Made by a program: the position numbers and the translations under genes | NCBI GenBank assembly: GCA_021904315.1 | Contig: CM038908.1 | Location: 24,944,501 to 25,008,500, forward strand | Direction of reading: 5' to 3' | DNA length: 64,000 nucleotides | DNA from: Sphagnum magellanicum | Lineage: Eukaryota > Streptophyta > Sphagnopsida > Sphagnales > Sphagnaceae | The notes under the pieces: model-generated | Seen by the model: the letters and a program-made list of their open reading frames with translations, nothing else | The model's database searches: none | What the model was told of the DNA's origin: nothing | Part shown: piece by piece, positions 10,936-23,160 of the stretch | How positions within the stretch are numbered: the first letter of the stretch is position 1 | Layout: every line of letters starts with the position of its first letter

Positions 10936-12283
10936 AATATATCTTAAGGCAAAAGAAGAATTATGGAAACTCAAACATTTCAGCATGCAAAAAATATAAT
11001 CTTCAAAAAAGCCTCTAAAAGAAACCAAAATCCTTCAAGACATTATAAACTCTATAATAACTAATCTCAAGTTCCAACACAAGCCAAAATATCATCTTTC
11101 AAAAATGCTCATATAAAAAAATAAACCTATTTATCTAGGGGCAAAATCCCCTTAAACTACTATACTCTATAATGAATCTGAACACAATATCCTTGCCTTG
11201 GTAGGCAAGGCCAACAACAAACACTTTACTTTGTTGTGATGTAAGTAAACAAGTACCTATTTTGTTGATGGTGCTACTACATACAAAGAATGCACTGACA
11301 TACTATGGTCAGAGGGGGTTCTAATGTCTAATCGAGTGTGGTGCAGTTCATTGATTTTGTTAATACTCTTGGGTTTTTAATTTTAAAAAATTAATTAAAA
11401 ATTAATTATTTTAAAAATGTACTTACTTATTTATTTATTAAATTAAAATTTTATTTTATAATTTTAATTTCATAAAGTTGCAAAGAACTTCTGGTTCTGG
11501 ATATTTTTAATTTTTAGAAATAAAGAAACCCTTGGTTCTGGTTATTTTTGAAAAAAATTAAAATTAAAATTGCAGAATCTCCAGTTCTGGTATTTTGAAA
11601 ATCTCCAGAACCAAAAGAACCTCCAATTTGAGGTTTTTGATACTAAAAAAAATTCAAAGAACCGGCGGTTTTCATGAAAGAACCGATGATTTAGGGTATG
11701 TTCTTTGACCCAGTTGTTTGATTTTTAAAAAGCTCTTGTTAAGAATCAAAACTGGTTCTGTGATTTTTGAGAATCATTGGCCAAAGGTCCTCATATATCT
11801 GATCCTTATACCCACCGGTTCTTTCTTTGATAAGAGAGAGCCACCCAACACTGGCCTAATCCTTGTAACTCATGCCCCAAAAAATCCATCCATCAAAAGC
11901 CAAAGCACAAAAAACCCAATGAATCCTTCAATCCAAAGGGCACTTAAGAAAAGTCCTTGGGGTTGGAAAGGACATATATTCAATTATCTGTTACATACCA
12001 TGGTGTCATGGCAAGTTCAAAATTTCAGTGTCAAACAATTATGAAGATGAGTTTGTGAAGATTCCATGTTGAAAGATAAAATATTTTAAACTATTCTAAG
12101 AAAGTCTCTTATTTTCATTCACAAAAAAAAAATATCTGAGAAAATATGTATTTGAAATTTTCAACATTTCTAAAAATAATGTAATTAGTATGGAAGCAGC
12201 AAGGTATTATCCTTAATAGTAAAGACCCATTTTACACTAGGATCTTAGCCCAACAAATCTCGTACCCAACTTCACCACATTCA
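10936..12283. other. Intergenic; contains GGTTCT/AGAACC cluster
   Basis: No gene is recognised. Between about 11490 and 11825 the word GGTTCT or its complement occurs around nine times in AT-rich DNA, in both orientations. This resembles the clustered short motifs of transposon subterminal regions. At 12213-12283 lies a fragment similar to the duplicated sequence upstream of the RELCH-like gene (49057-49460). Confidence 0.5.
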
Positions 12284-12552
12284 TGAAGAATATAAAAAGA
12301 ACAACTTTAATTAGATTGTAATCAAAGATTACACTTCAACAATCCATTAATCATGGTTCATTGGATTTATACACATTACATCTTGGCAGTCAAATAAGAC
12401 TCATTTACAACAATGCTAATGATTCGTTTGTTCTATTAAATGGTGGCTAATGAAAATTTGTGATGTTGGAGATGTGGTCGATGCTAAGATCGGTAGTTCC
12501 TAAATTGATGCTACGTGATTAGATTGGGAGTCTTTGTTAATTCTAGTTTACA
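12284..12552 (-). repeat. Copia 3' LTR
   Basis: This repeat matches 18083-18354 along its whole length. On the minus strand it starts TGTAAACTA and ends ATTCTTCA. No matching 5-bp target duplication is left outside the two LTRs. Confidence 0.85.
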
Positions 12553-13429
12553 TACTTGCTTTCATGCATTTAATTAAATATAATTAATTATGTACAATTT
12601 AATTCTCATGTAGTAGTTGGGTGTGTTTCATATTCTACACCTTCCTTCACACCCTACTACAATATATTAAATTTTAAAAAATTCCTTCGGATTGTAGATT
12701 CTATTTCTTTTCTCAAGGTTTGAAACTTGGTCTTTCCTAGTAGTTTTGTGAAATTGTCTACATCTTGTTCTTGGGTAGGAATATAGACAACTTTTATAAC
12801 AATTTCCTCTACTTTTTCTCTAATGTAATGGCGATGAAGTTTGATATGCTTGGTTTTGGCATGCAAAATGGGATCATTCACAAGTTTTATCACACTCTAA
12901 TTGTCACAAAATAATTTGGTGGGTCCTTGTTCATTTCCTAAATCTACATGTATAGTTCTAAGTCATATTATTTCCCTAGCTCCATTTACAAAAGATCTAT
13001 ATTCCACTTTAACAGTAGACAAAGCTATTGTGGGGTGTGGTTTGTTACTTTAGCATATGGGGCCAAGAAAAGACCATCCTTCTTGTTGATTTTCTCTTAT
13101 CAAGGTCTTGTGCCTAGTCCGCATTCACCCAACCTGCCAATCCTGAATTTGAGTTGTTTAGAAAAAATATTTTGAATTTGGTTATGGTTTTCATTTAAAG
13201 CAAGATTTTACAAGTTACATTTAGGTGTGGTTATTATGCAATAGACATGAATATACTTACACAATTAACTAAAAATGATAAGTTTGGTTTAGTGTTAGTC
13301 ATGTATATGAAGTTGCTTACCATGCTTTGATATAGGGAATTATCCATTTTTTCAACTCCCATATCTATTTGCAACCTAAGGTTTTTTTGCAATGGTGTCT
13401 TGTCGAAAGTGTTATTTGCATACAATACT

Positions 13430-14790
13430 TAACTATAAGCTTATATGCATAATTCCTTTGCAACAATAACACATGTTAAACCATGGAATTCAACAACTTA
13501 ATTATCATTAAGGAAAAATGTTATCTAATGAAAGTAGAAACCTATCTTTTGTTTGCTTACCGTCATGCTACAATTATCGTCCTACAACAATCATCATCAT
13601 GCACATATCATCATTGACAAACTTGAAAGAAGACCTTCAATTGGTTGCAGACCTCCAATAGTTACTACCTACTATTAGCAACATTTGTAGACCTTTTGCA
13701 ATTGATGCCTACCCTGTGCACTGCTTACAAACCCTTTGTGATTACTATCTACCATTTACAACAACGTTACCTTCCTTATAAGCCCCAAATCTTATGTCTA
13801 CCTCCTTATTACCGCCTTCCAATGGTAGTTACCATCCTATGGTAGAAAGTATTTTCTATTCTAGACATGAAAAATAAAAAGATAATATCTTATTACTCTT
13901 ATAGAATAAACAAAAAACTACTACATAAAACATAAGAAAACATTATGCAATCTTAATGTGTACTACCTTCCTCCATTATCTAACATCCTCCAAGTAGAAC
14001 AAAAGAATATGATATATTTTCAACCATTTTCCATTGCAAGAATCAAAGTATAAAATATTTTCATACTTTCCACCTCTATTTTCAATGTCACATACACACT
14101 TCTTCCCTAAAAGACCTCTCTTAACCACATTCAATCTAGAATCATACAAAAAAATGATCCACAATTCTCCTCCTTGAAGAATAAATAAGAAACCCTAGAA
14201 GGATATTCACCACACAAGGGTTGAATCCTTATCTTCCTAGATTTTTTATCCTTCTAGATCTCCTTATATTCTTAAATATTTTTCTTCTAATCCTTTCACA
14301 CATCTTAGTTAAAGGAAATCCATCCATCCATCCCTTATCCACTTGGATTAATTAACCTAAATGGCTTTAGCCCCTAGTAAATAAAATATGGTAAGTACAA
14401 TATTTATCATTAGTAATTAAATAATTAGTAGGATGCCTTTCTAAATAAATTAAACTAGGATATTATTTCTAGTAATTAATATTATTTTTATTAAAATTCT
14501 TCCCAAAATTAACTTCTGATTATTCTATCCCATGAAGGTAGTTCATTATACTAATGGTACTACTATTAGAAAACATTTTCACTTTAAAGTTTTCTTAAAA
14601 TTGTTTTGCCATCTAATAATAATTACCATCCAATGACGATACTACCATCTCCTAACACCCATGGTGTTTTAAATAATATAGGAAATTTTCTTATAATTAA
14701 CAACATAGCTTGAAATAAATAGAAAAACTCCACTTGGATGTACAAGGACAAAAAATCTAACCTTGACATTTCAAAATGCCTTTTTAAGTT
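13430..14790. mobile_element. Probable nested insertion within the copia element
   Basis: About 1 kb too much DNA separates the YVDD motif from the following conserved block of the host copia element, and this stretch shows no pol similarity. Two purine tracts on the minus strand (around 14164-14178 and 13986-13994) each precede a TG. They resemble a polypurine tract followed by an LTR start, so part of a second LTR element may be nested here. Exact ends were not found. Confidence 0.4.
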
Positions 14791-17700
14791 GTTTTTTTTT
14801 TAATTGTATTTTTTTCATGTCATATTTAGTTAGTAAGAAATCATCCACATATAACACCATTATCATAAAAGTCCCCCATTCATACAAAAATACAAATTAT
14901 GATCTATTAAACTTCTAGTCATCCTTTATTCCTATAAAAATTTGTCAATTTTGATGTATCAATTAGCACATCCAACTTCTATCAACTCATAAACTGCCTT
15001 CATTAGTTTGTAAACTTTTGATGAGTTTCCTTCACAAGGTAACCTTTCAAGTAACTCCATGATCACCTCTTCATTTACATTTCCATTTTGAAAAGTTGGT
15101 TTTACATTTAAATGTTTGATCAACCACCAATTCTGAGCAGCAAGATTCATGACCATTCATATGGTTGTCCACTTGATAGTGGGTGGAAAAGTTTATTAAT
15201 AATCAATGCCTCATATTTACTCAAACCCTCACACAACAAGCCTTGCCTTGAATTTTTTAAAAGTTCCATTTGTTATCAACGTTGTTTTGTAAATCCATTT
15301 TGACATAATCAACACCTTTGTGTTGGTCAATCTACTACCTCCCAAGTTTGATTCTTTTGTATTGACTACAAAACTTGGTTCATTGCCTCCCTCCATCCAA
15401 AATAATCAATTGTTTCAACATATGAATTTGGTTCATGTACTTCGCCAAGTAACACAAAATCTCTTAACAATGTTACTAGGAGTGTGAACACACAACTTGA
15501 CTTGCAAAATGAAACTTGTTTTTAAAGATTTAGAAGATTTTCAATGACAATTGGCTCTTTTGCAATTAATTGGTGTTACTATGGATTTATTGCACCATTA
15601 AGTGGTGCCATGTTCTCCTACTGCCATGTTGGTAGTTGACCTTGCAAAACCTCTTGTGATGACACACTTTCCTTGTTCCTTAAATCTTTCATTTCGTCAT
15701 TGTGTGCATGGCATTCACATGGTTGTTCAATGTGTTCACTCTTTCCCTTTTCATTTGGCAATATTGTTAAGTCACCTTATCAACATGTTATAATTGCATG
15801 ATAACTACAGTCACATGATTAACTATAGTCCTTGGACAAATTCATCTAGCACCACATCTTTCGAGGTCACTAACTTTTTAGTCCAAGGGTTGAATAACTT
15901 GTAACCCTTTGTGTTATTCTTGAGTCCCATTAACATGCATTTGGTACTTTGAGAATCTTGTTTTGTTCACTAGTTTTTTGGCACAAGCACATATGTTAAT
16001 GAACCAAAAATTTGCAAGTGATCGACTCGTGAAGGTACATCTAAATATTTATTTTTAGGACTTATGCCATTGTTAGTTCTCGTAGGACATTTGTTTGACA
16101 AATTTGTCGCAATTTTAATGGCCTCTATCCACAAGTAAGCTAGGGAGTCACATGTTAATGTTATATTCTATGTTCTTTCAAGGAGTATTATGTTCTTCTT
16201 TTTTGCCATATTGTTTTGGTGTGGTGTATTTGCTTGAATAAGTTGTCTCATTATACTTGTTTCTTAGGAAAATTTGGTAAATTATCTTAACATGTACTCT
16301 CCACCTTAATCAATCCTAGGAGTTTTGATCCTTTCCCCTTTCAAATTTTTCACAAGCTACTTGAACTCCTTGAACTTTTCCAGAGCTCTTGACCTTGTTT
16401 TCAAGAAGTATGTCCATGTCTTGTATGAATAGTCATTGGTGAAAGTGATAAAATACCTTGATCTTGAAAGTGATTGGCATGGCAATGGTCCACAAATATT
16501 TGAGTGAATAAGTTCATTTTTCTTTCTAGCTTTTAGTATGATTTTCTTTGGAACATCTTTGTGTTGTTTCCCTTGCATACAATCTAAGCAAAATTTCTTA
16601 ACTATAGGTAGTTATGCAAGGTTTCTTACTTCACATGACCTAACCTTTAGTGCAAGACATCTACTTGGGTTGTTTCATCCACCGTGTACATGTATGTTTT
16701 TAGGACACTCACATCAAGCTTATACAAGTTGTTGGTGAGATTTATTTTACCTCTTGCAATGATTTTAGTTGGGTTTTTCTAACTCATTATCCAACAATCA
16801 TCAACATCAAACACTATTGTGCATACTTTATTTGTTATGCTTCCTACTAACAAAAGATTCTTCATGACACATGGCACATAAACAACGCCACTCACACATT
16901 TTATTTATCCATTGTAGGAAGATATCACATTGCCTTTGCCCTAAACTTCATGAAATTGACCTCTTGTTGTCCTAACTTTAGAAGTTCCTATGCCCTTTGC
17001 GGCACTCATGGTACTAACATCTACTATTTAACATGTTGAATACATCTTAAGTTTAAATATCAGAAATAATATTTTTTATCCTTGCATGATTTTGCTTCAA
17101 CTGCCAAGAGTGCAGTTTCAAACATTTCAGCAACTTTGTTGACCTCAATGTTTTGGTCTTCCTTTACGTCTTCTGGAACCACATTGACAGAGGATTGGTT
17201 GAATATCTTGTTGTCTAGCCTGATCCTGAGCCTAATGACCAAATTCACAGCATTTGTTTCAACTCCTTTGGTGCACTTGCACTCCTCTAGAAACAACTTG
17301 ATTGTTTGGAGTTGCTTCTCTTGAAGAGCCATTGCTAGAGTTGGGTGTTGTTCTAGATTGATACCTAAGACCTTTTTGCTGGTGGACAAACCTTTTTGGT
17401 CCTAATCAAAAGTGTTTCATCCGGGTTTCCTTGTCTGTATCTTGTTTCTTGATGAGCCTCCTCAAGCAGCAATTTTCCTTTGAACTTTAACCAGGCAATT
17501 CATCAAGAATTAAAGTGGATTGAATGAACATCTCATAAGTGTTAGGGAGAACACCAAACATTATCTGCACTGTTCTTGCCTTTGAAACAAATTCACCCAC
17601 ATTAGCTAACTGAATTGTAAGTTTTTTAATGTATTTAGTGAACTCTGTGGCAGAAGTGCCTTCCTCCAGTTGTGAGGGAATGAAGTTTGCGAACTGATCA

Positions 17701-18065
17701 AATGGAGTATTCTGGCATAGTTTTGAGACTCGTATATAACTCCTTGAGTTGCAATAGTATTTTGGATTATGACTCTTCAGTCATGAGAACGATGATTTCA
17801 TCTCTGACTGCCATGATCAATATACTCAGAGCTTTGATCTTCTTTTTTTGAAGAACCATTCCTCACAATTTTTCTGACAACTCAACCATTATCTCACTAC
17901 GTGACACAATTTATTTAGGATAAACATGGTTTCAGACATGCTAAATCCACTTTCTGATATTGCCATATTCTTGTGCGACAAGTGACTACATTATCACAAA
18001 CTTATATTGCACCGATTGATTATGCAACACAATTATCAAATGAAGAAAAGTTCTAGTTAGCTTGA

Positions 18066-18082
18066 CCATGGTTCTAATACCA
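18066..18082 (-). other. Primer-binding site (tRNA-iMet)
   Basis: The minus strand reads TGGTATTAGAACCATGG immediately inside the 5' LTR. Plant copia elements typically carry TGGTATCAGAGC here, complementary to the 3' end of initiator Met-tRNA, so this is a mutated version of that site. Confidence 0.85.
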
Positions 18083-18354
18083 GGAAGAATAAAAAGAACA
18101 AATTCAATCAGATTGTAATCTAATTGAAGATTAGTACGCTTCAGCAATCCATTAATCACAATTCACTAGAGTTATACACATTATGTTTTGGCAGTCAGAT
18201 AAGAATCAACTATGGTGATGGTGGTGATCTATTTGTTCTACTAAACGGTGGCTAATGAAGATCTACAATGTTGGAGTTGTGGTCGGCACTAAGATCAGTA
18301 GGTCCTGGTCAGTCTTATGTGATTAGATTGACAGTCTCATTTGGGATAGTTACA
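18083..18354 (-). repeat. Copia 5' LTR
   Basis: This is the partner of the 12284-12552 repeat and starts TGTAACTA on the minus strand. It is followed directly by the primer-binding site. Confidence 0.85.
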
Positions 18355-19426
18355 AGCTCAAGTTCCAAGTTGAGTCCAGGTTTTAGGCCTCAAGTTAAGT
18401 GATTAGCCTCACTAATCACCTTGTTAGGTCACTTAACTGAATACTTAGAGTTTGCTTTGAACAAATCCTAGAGCTTGTGTATATGGGGCCATGGAGGAAG
18501 TTCTTAGTCACATTGGCTTCAACAAACAACTATATATAAACTACAAATTCAATAGAACAATGTCACCACCTGCCATTTTACTCTGAAAGTAGCCAATCAG
18601 GATTTGGCTCCATCAAACCATTTATGGTTTTATACTCAAATTCAATAACTGTCATGTATGATGATTGGTTCAGAAGTTGAGAGCTATAACAAAAACACAA
18701 AACTCGAAACCAAGATGAAGGCTATTGAATGAGTACTAAACTTTGAAAATATCTGAGATGGGATTGGTATTTGATTGACTTACACAATGCAACCATGAGT
18801 GCCTACAGTTGACAATCCTTTCTTCTTTTCAGTCTACTGCTGTAGTGCATGCATGAACTGCTCCCGCATCAATAAGCTTTGAATGTAGCTGTATATGTTT
18901 TCAGAGATTGATGATCTGTACAGCTCATAATTGCTTTGGACCAATTCATGTGGTCACAGTGGTCATAGAAAATCATTGCCAGATCTGATCATTGGTAACT
19001 GGATCTCACTGAAAGGGGTAAGACAATTCTTACAAGTTTATATCAGCAACAGATGGGAAACTGGTAGCCCTGAAAAGATAAGAGCATAAAACTGGAACCA
19101 CTGCCTCTGGCTGCACTTCTGACTGGTCATTAGAGATGGTCTTCAGTACCTGAGAAAGAGAGAACAGTAGTGATACCATGTGTTGGCAATGAATTGGTTT
19201 AATTTGAAAAACTAATGAAGCTTGGATAAAAAGCTTGTAAGTCCAAGGTGTCACATATTCTTGAGCAGCCTGGAATTCAGTTTTTGCAGTACAAGTAACT
19301 AGAAACCTGTAAAGGTTGGACAGTAATTCACCTGATTTCAATATCCTACACTTTTTTTTTGTGAACTATTGTTGTGCTTGTTGAAAGCCATCACCATGGA
19401 CTGGACATTGTAGTAATCAGTATTTC
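18355..19426. other. Mannanase 3' flank and intergenic DNA
   Basis: This is the downstream side of the minus-strand mannanase gene. Composition approaches genic GC from about 18800, so a 3' UTR may lie at about 19030-19426. A minus-strand 103-codon open frame at 19030-19341 has no recognisable similarity and is not called. Confidence 0.35.
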
Positions 19427-22400
19427 TCACTTCCACAGATGCAGACGTTTGAGTATCCTGGTGATGTTATGCTCATGCTCTTCCTCAGTATTGGTGGTCT
19501 CAATGGCTGGACAAGTAGAATGTGCACCAGAAGCAGACTTCAGTCTCACTGATTGTGCTGCAATGAGCTCAGTGGTAGAACAAGGCTCTGTAGGGAAGAT
19601 TCCAAAGCCATCATTCCAGTCTGCCATCTCTTCGTGAAGAAACTGCCAGAAGAGTGCACCACCTGCAGCTCCTCCCTCCAGGACTGAAGAGTAAACCTGG
19701 TCATAGACTATGTTGTTAAACTCATTCCGAAGTTGGATACTGAACCCTGACTTTTGATCTGAGAGCCCAAACTCTGTAAAGATGACTGGTTGATTCAGGA
19801 TCTCTGCAGAATGTTGAATGTGAGAAAGAACCCACTTATGTAAAAACTGCAGCTTCTCTGATGGATCTTGGGATGATAACCTACAGCCAAAATCACAGAT
19901 TTTGTTCAGGGACAAGGTGATAAACATGCCAGAAAATGTGCACGATAAGAAAGCACTAATCTTCATACCTTCTATTGGGTATGTCCTTAAAGGAGTGCAA
20001 TGTTTAATCCCACATGCACAATAAACAACAGAGTTCAATGGAAGGAGTTCTGCATTGGATCCTCATTACCATTACAACTACAATCACATATGAAGATATG
20101 ACCATCTCGTCAGGATTCTACAACTTAAAGCTAGTGATCTGAACTTGACAAACAAAGAAAGAGATTGAGAGAGACCATTGCAAGCCTATTCTTGCTGTAG
20201 CCTTGTGGTGACAGACCTGTCCAGTTTGGATGCAGTAAGAGTTTAAGAGCTATGGAAGTGAGGGGCAGCCAACAGAAGGGTCACTGCTACATTGGGTTTT
20301 GAGGAGTGGAACTTATCTTGGATACAGATGGATTCTATCAGCATGCTCCCTCAAAAGATTCTTATCCCCATAAATATTGCATCATTGTTTACAGATCTTT
20401 ATCTCATTGGTTCAGTGTGACTGGCCTTCATTAGATCATAGATTCCCTTGCAATGATGAACTTATTACAAGAGCCCACAATTTTTTGAATTCAATTGTAA
20501 GATCTCCATAGCATGTGGGAGGCCATGAAGCAATTGAATTAATAATCAGCCCGCATCATTGAAGGCCTTCAGATTTTATGTACTAATTTATTTTTTTGTG
20601 TATGGCTTTTCTGCCTGCCACTCTCTCCAATATACACATCTTTGACTTCACTACAACTAGAAAGTTGTCAGATGTTCAAAGATTAGTTCCATCCAGAAAC
20701 AGTTCCCACAGTTCACACATTCAGGTTTTATCCATACACAATGCAGAGTTACTGATACAGGATTGGGAGCTGAAAAATCCTCCAAAAAGTTGATGACTCA
20801 TGTCCCACTCTAGGGGTTCCTTTCATCATTTTGAAAGATCTCATTGGATTGGCCTTTCTGTAGCCTTCACCCCATGCCAAGTTTGGATGAAGCAGATACC
20901 TGGAGAGAGATTCAGAGATTCCTTGGCTGGAAATATGCGACATACCATGTGTCAGGATATGCATGTGCAGTTGCAAAGTCAATTCCAGGTGCCATATGAT
21001 TTCGAATGAAATCTGTGCCAAGTGTGCTAGCATAGGAGTTAGGGTTGATCTTCAATTTCCCATTGCTCTTTGCATAGAAACCTTCTGTGCCCACCGTCAA
21101 AAGGTGATTTTGATCAAGAGATTTAACATGTGCTGCCATCTCCACAATCCATTCCTGGTTCCAGCAATTTCCCGAATTCGGATTATAGAAATACTTGAAG
21201 AATGAACACACCTTGGGCATTCCAAGGATTCTTACGTATTTTGGTTACAATTGCAACAGATACACCCATTACTCATGTGGAGTTGGATAATCAATCACAG
21301 TCCAGCTGGTCACTGCAAGCATTCACATTTGCTAAACAGTAACTGCACATGTAGGAATTCCGGCAAAACACTACCCCAAATGAATAGCACCAGAAAATGG
21401 ACCTTCTATTAATCATACCTGAAGAGTATCCCCTGAAGGATCAGCTTGACACTCAGGCTCATTCATTAGCTCCCATGCAAAAATGGTGGGATCATTGCAA
21501 TATTGCACTTGGGTAAAGGTGTTCACCCGTGTCAAGACTGCCTGCAAAAAAATGAACTCAACTAAGTGCATGCCCTCACTTCAACCTGGTTCAGGGATTC
21601 ATGCTAGCCACACCTATATTACACAGTGAAATACTGTCAATCCCAATGCCTTCACTTATGTGGTCTTCTTCATTGCAATTCATGAGTTCTGGTTTTTGTT
21701 CAGGACAAATGTCAATGCTCTCAAACTCAAGTGTTTGTTTTGTTCTCCAAAGAAATTTCAGAGATGTGGCAATGTGAAATGCGAGAAAAAAATTTATACC
21801 GTCACATGATCTTTGTAGTACTGACGACATGTAGGATTGGTGAAGAAGTCATCTGCTGAGCTTACATCCTGCCCCGCCTTGCGTGCCCAGGCAACATACT
21901 GAGCTTTCCCACCATAATTTTCCCAGTTGTTGACCAAGCTCAGCAACAGCCTTACTCCATTCTGCTGCGCAACTGCTATCACTTGGTCCAGTGCCTGCAA
22001 ATTGATTTGTTTTTTGAGACAATTTGAATTGTTGTTTGTCACTTTCCCTTACTGACAGACATCAATCCTGATCATCATCATTATTGAAGAAACCTAAAGC
22101 AAGGAGTCCCTGGTTGCTAGTCTGGATCTGAGCCACCTTTGCAACAAAGCACATGATCGCTTCAGAAAATTGAAGTAATGGCACAAGCTTGTGTGCTTTA
22201 GAAGCTTGTGCCTGTCACAGGACAGCATTGGCAACCACATCAAGCTCTTCAAGGATTGACTGAGACTGGAAATCCTTGCTAGTGTAGCTCCCTTTGACAT
22301 TTTAAGAAGGAAAACAAAGGCGGACAAACCGATACTTGCCTGGAATACGTTCTCGTCGTAGTTTCCAGGAGAAATTTGCAGCGCCTGGTAGGTGGCATCG

Positions 22401-22615
22401 TTGAAGGCCCAGGTGCGGCACACGGTGAGACCCAGAGCAGCAGCCGCCATCATCACTGCAAACATTCTTGGCCTGGTGCTGTCCTCGATGGATTGCACCA
22501 TAAGCCAGTAGGAGTTCCAGCCGTTCACGTAGAAAGGCGCTCCGTCCAAGAACAGTTGCTGGCCTGACCTCTGCACAAAGCTTGCTGTGGTGGCAATCGA
22601 TGCAGCCGCCGCCAT
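19427..22615 (-). CDS. MAN: GH5 endo-1,4-beta-mannanase (mannan endo-1,4-beta-mannosidase)
   Basis: Exons (minus): 22615-22340, 21994-21800, 21541-21419, 21154-20946 and 19880-19427, giving 418 residues with all phases consistent. Plant GH5_7 mannanases cut internal beta-1,4 links of mannans in cell walls or seed reserves. Family signatures are [11 protein letters not shown] and [11 protein letters not shown] in exon 1, RLLLSLVNN in exon 2, the acid/base Glu in WELMNEPEC (E185), [14 protein letters not shown] in exon 4, and the nucleophile Glu in FTEFGLS (E304). The start ATG at 22615 sits in a strong GCCATGG context. Only about a dozen residues precede the catalytic core and they do not form a clear signal peptide, unlike most secreted family members, so an upstream exon could be missing. 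The last 30 or so residues ([11 protein letters not shown] and beyond) extend past the usual end. Intron 1 has a GC donor. Confidence 0.95.
21995..22339 (-). other. GC-AG intron (mannanase intron 1)
   Basis: The exon ends ...TTCCAG and the intron begins GCAAGT, the consensus of the rare GC-AG class. The acceptor is TTTGCAG. Using the GT four bases further on breaks the frame, whereas the GC donor joins FQ to ALDQVI exactly as the family requires. Confidence 0.85.
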
Positions 22616-23160
22616 GGCCTCCGATTCTTCTTGCCACAAAACCAGAACGTCTCTTCAACTTCTCCCTCCGTCCCTCTTCAAGACTTACTGTTCGGCCTTG
22701 TGAGCGCCATGAAGCCACGGGAGAAGGCCGATATGAATAGGTACACACATTATTGCTCCGCATCTCCTCCCCGGTGCTCAGAATAGGAGGAGGTATCTAT
22801 CTGGGAAGAAGTGACGACACAAATCATTGTAGGCATCGTCATGACCGATCTGATACGTAGTTGCAATCTTCTTGTGCTGCTGCCAGGGTTTGAATGCTTC
22901 TTGACGGCAATCAATATCGTTCCTTCGCACTGGAATGGATCATTGCTGCCTCTTTCCATCTGGCGCTTCCAGATTTGCTTCCGGAATCAGACTTATTCTT
23001 CACTAATCTTGAGAATTATTGATCGTTCCGTCCAGCAGATCTGTATGCACAATGGACGAGAAGCTCGATTTTTCGCCAGACTTGCACATCTTGTCGTCCA
23101 GGCCGACATTCTTGTAGGCATGGAGAGTCGGTTGGGTCCACATAGGGCCTTATAGAGCGT
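22616..23160 (-). promoter_or_regulatory. Mannanase upstream region
   Basis: About 500 bp of balanced GC upstream of the mannanase start, likely the 5' UTR and core promoter. No clear TATA box was found. A missing first exon encoding a signal peptide would have to lie here or beyond. Confidence 0.4.

Larger units (their letters stand above)
12284..18354 (-). mobile_element. Ty1/copia retrotransposon, degenerate, LTRs present
   Basis: Two direct repeats of about 270 bp (12284-12552 and 18083-18354, roughly three-quarters identical by eye) bound a 6.1-kb element read on the minus strand. A primer-binding site for initiator Met-tRNA adjoins the 5' LTR. Coding blocks follow in copia order. Integrase has ELIHSNICGPL and SRYFITFTNDYSYKTW near 16400-16530. 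Reverse transcriptase has FQNGNVNEEVIMELLE near 15070 and VLYVDDFLL at 14836-14857. The RNase H side has YQSMVSNFIYMT near 13310 and HARTKH-type HAKTKHIKLH near 12840. Gag-like sequence probably occupies 16.9-17.95 kb. Stops and frameshifts throughout mark it as long dead. The distance from YVDD to YQSMV is about 1 kb longer than expected, pointing to a nested insertion. Confidence 0.9.

Noticed and set aside
19030-19341. 103-codon minus-strand open frame downstream of the mannanase gene
   Set aside because: No recognisable similarity, no splice link to the mannanase gene whose stop lies upstream at 19427, and it probably falls in the 3' UTR.
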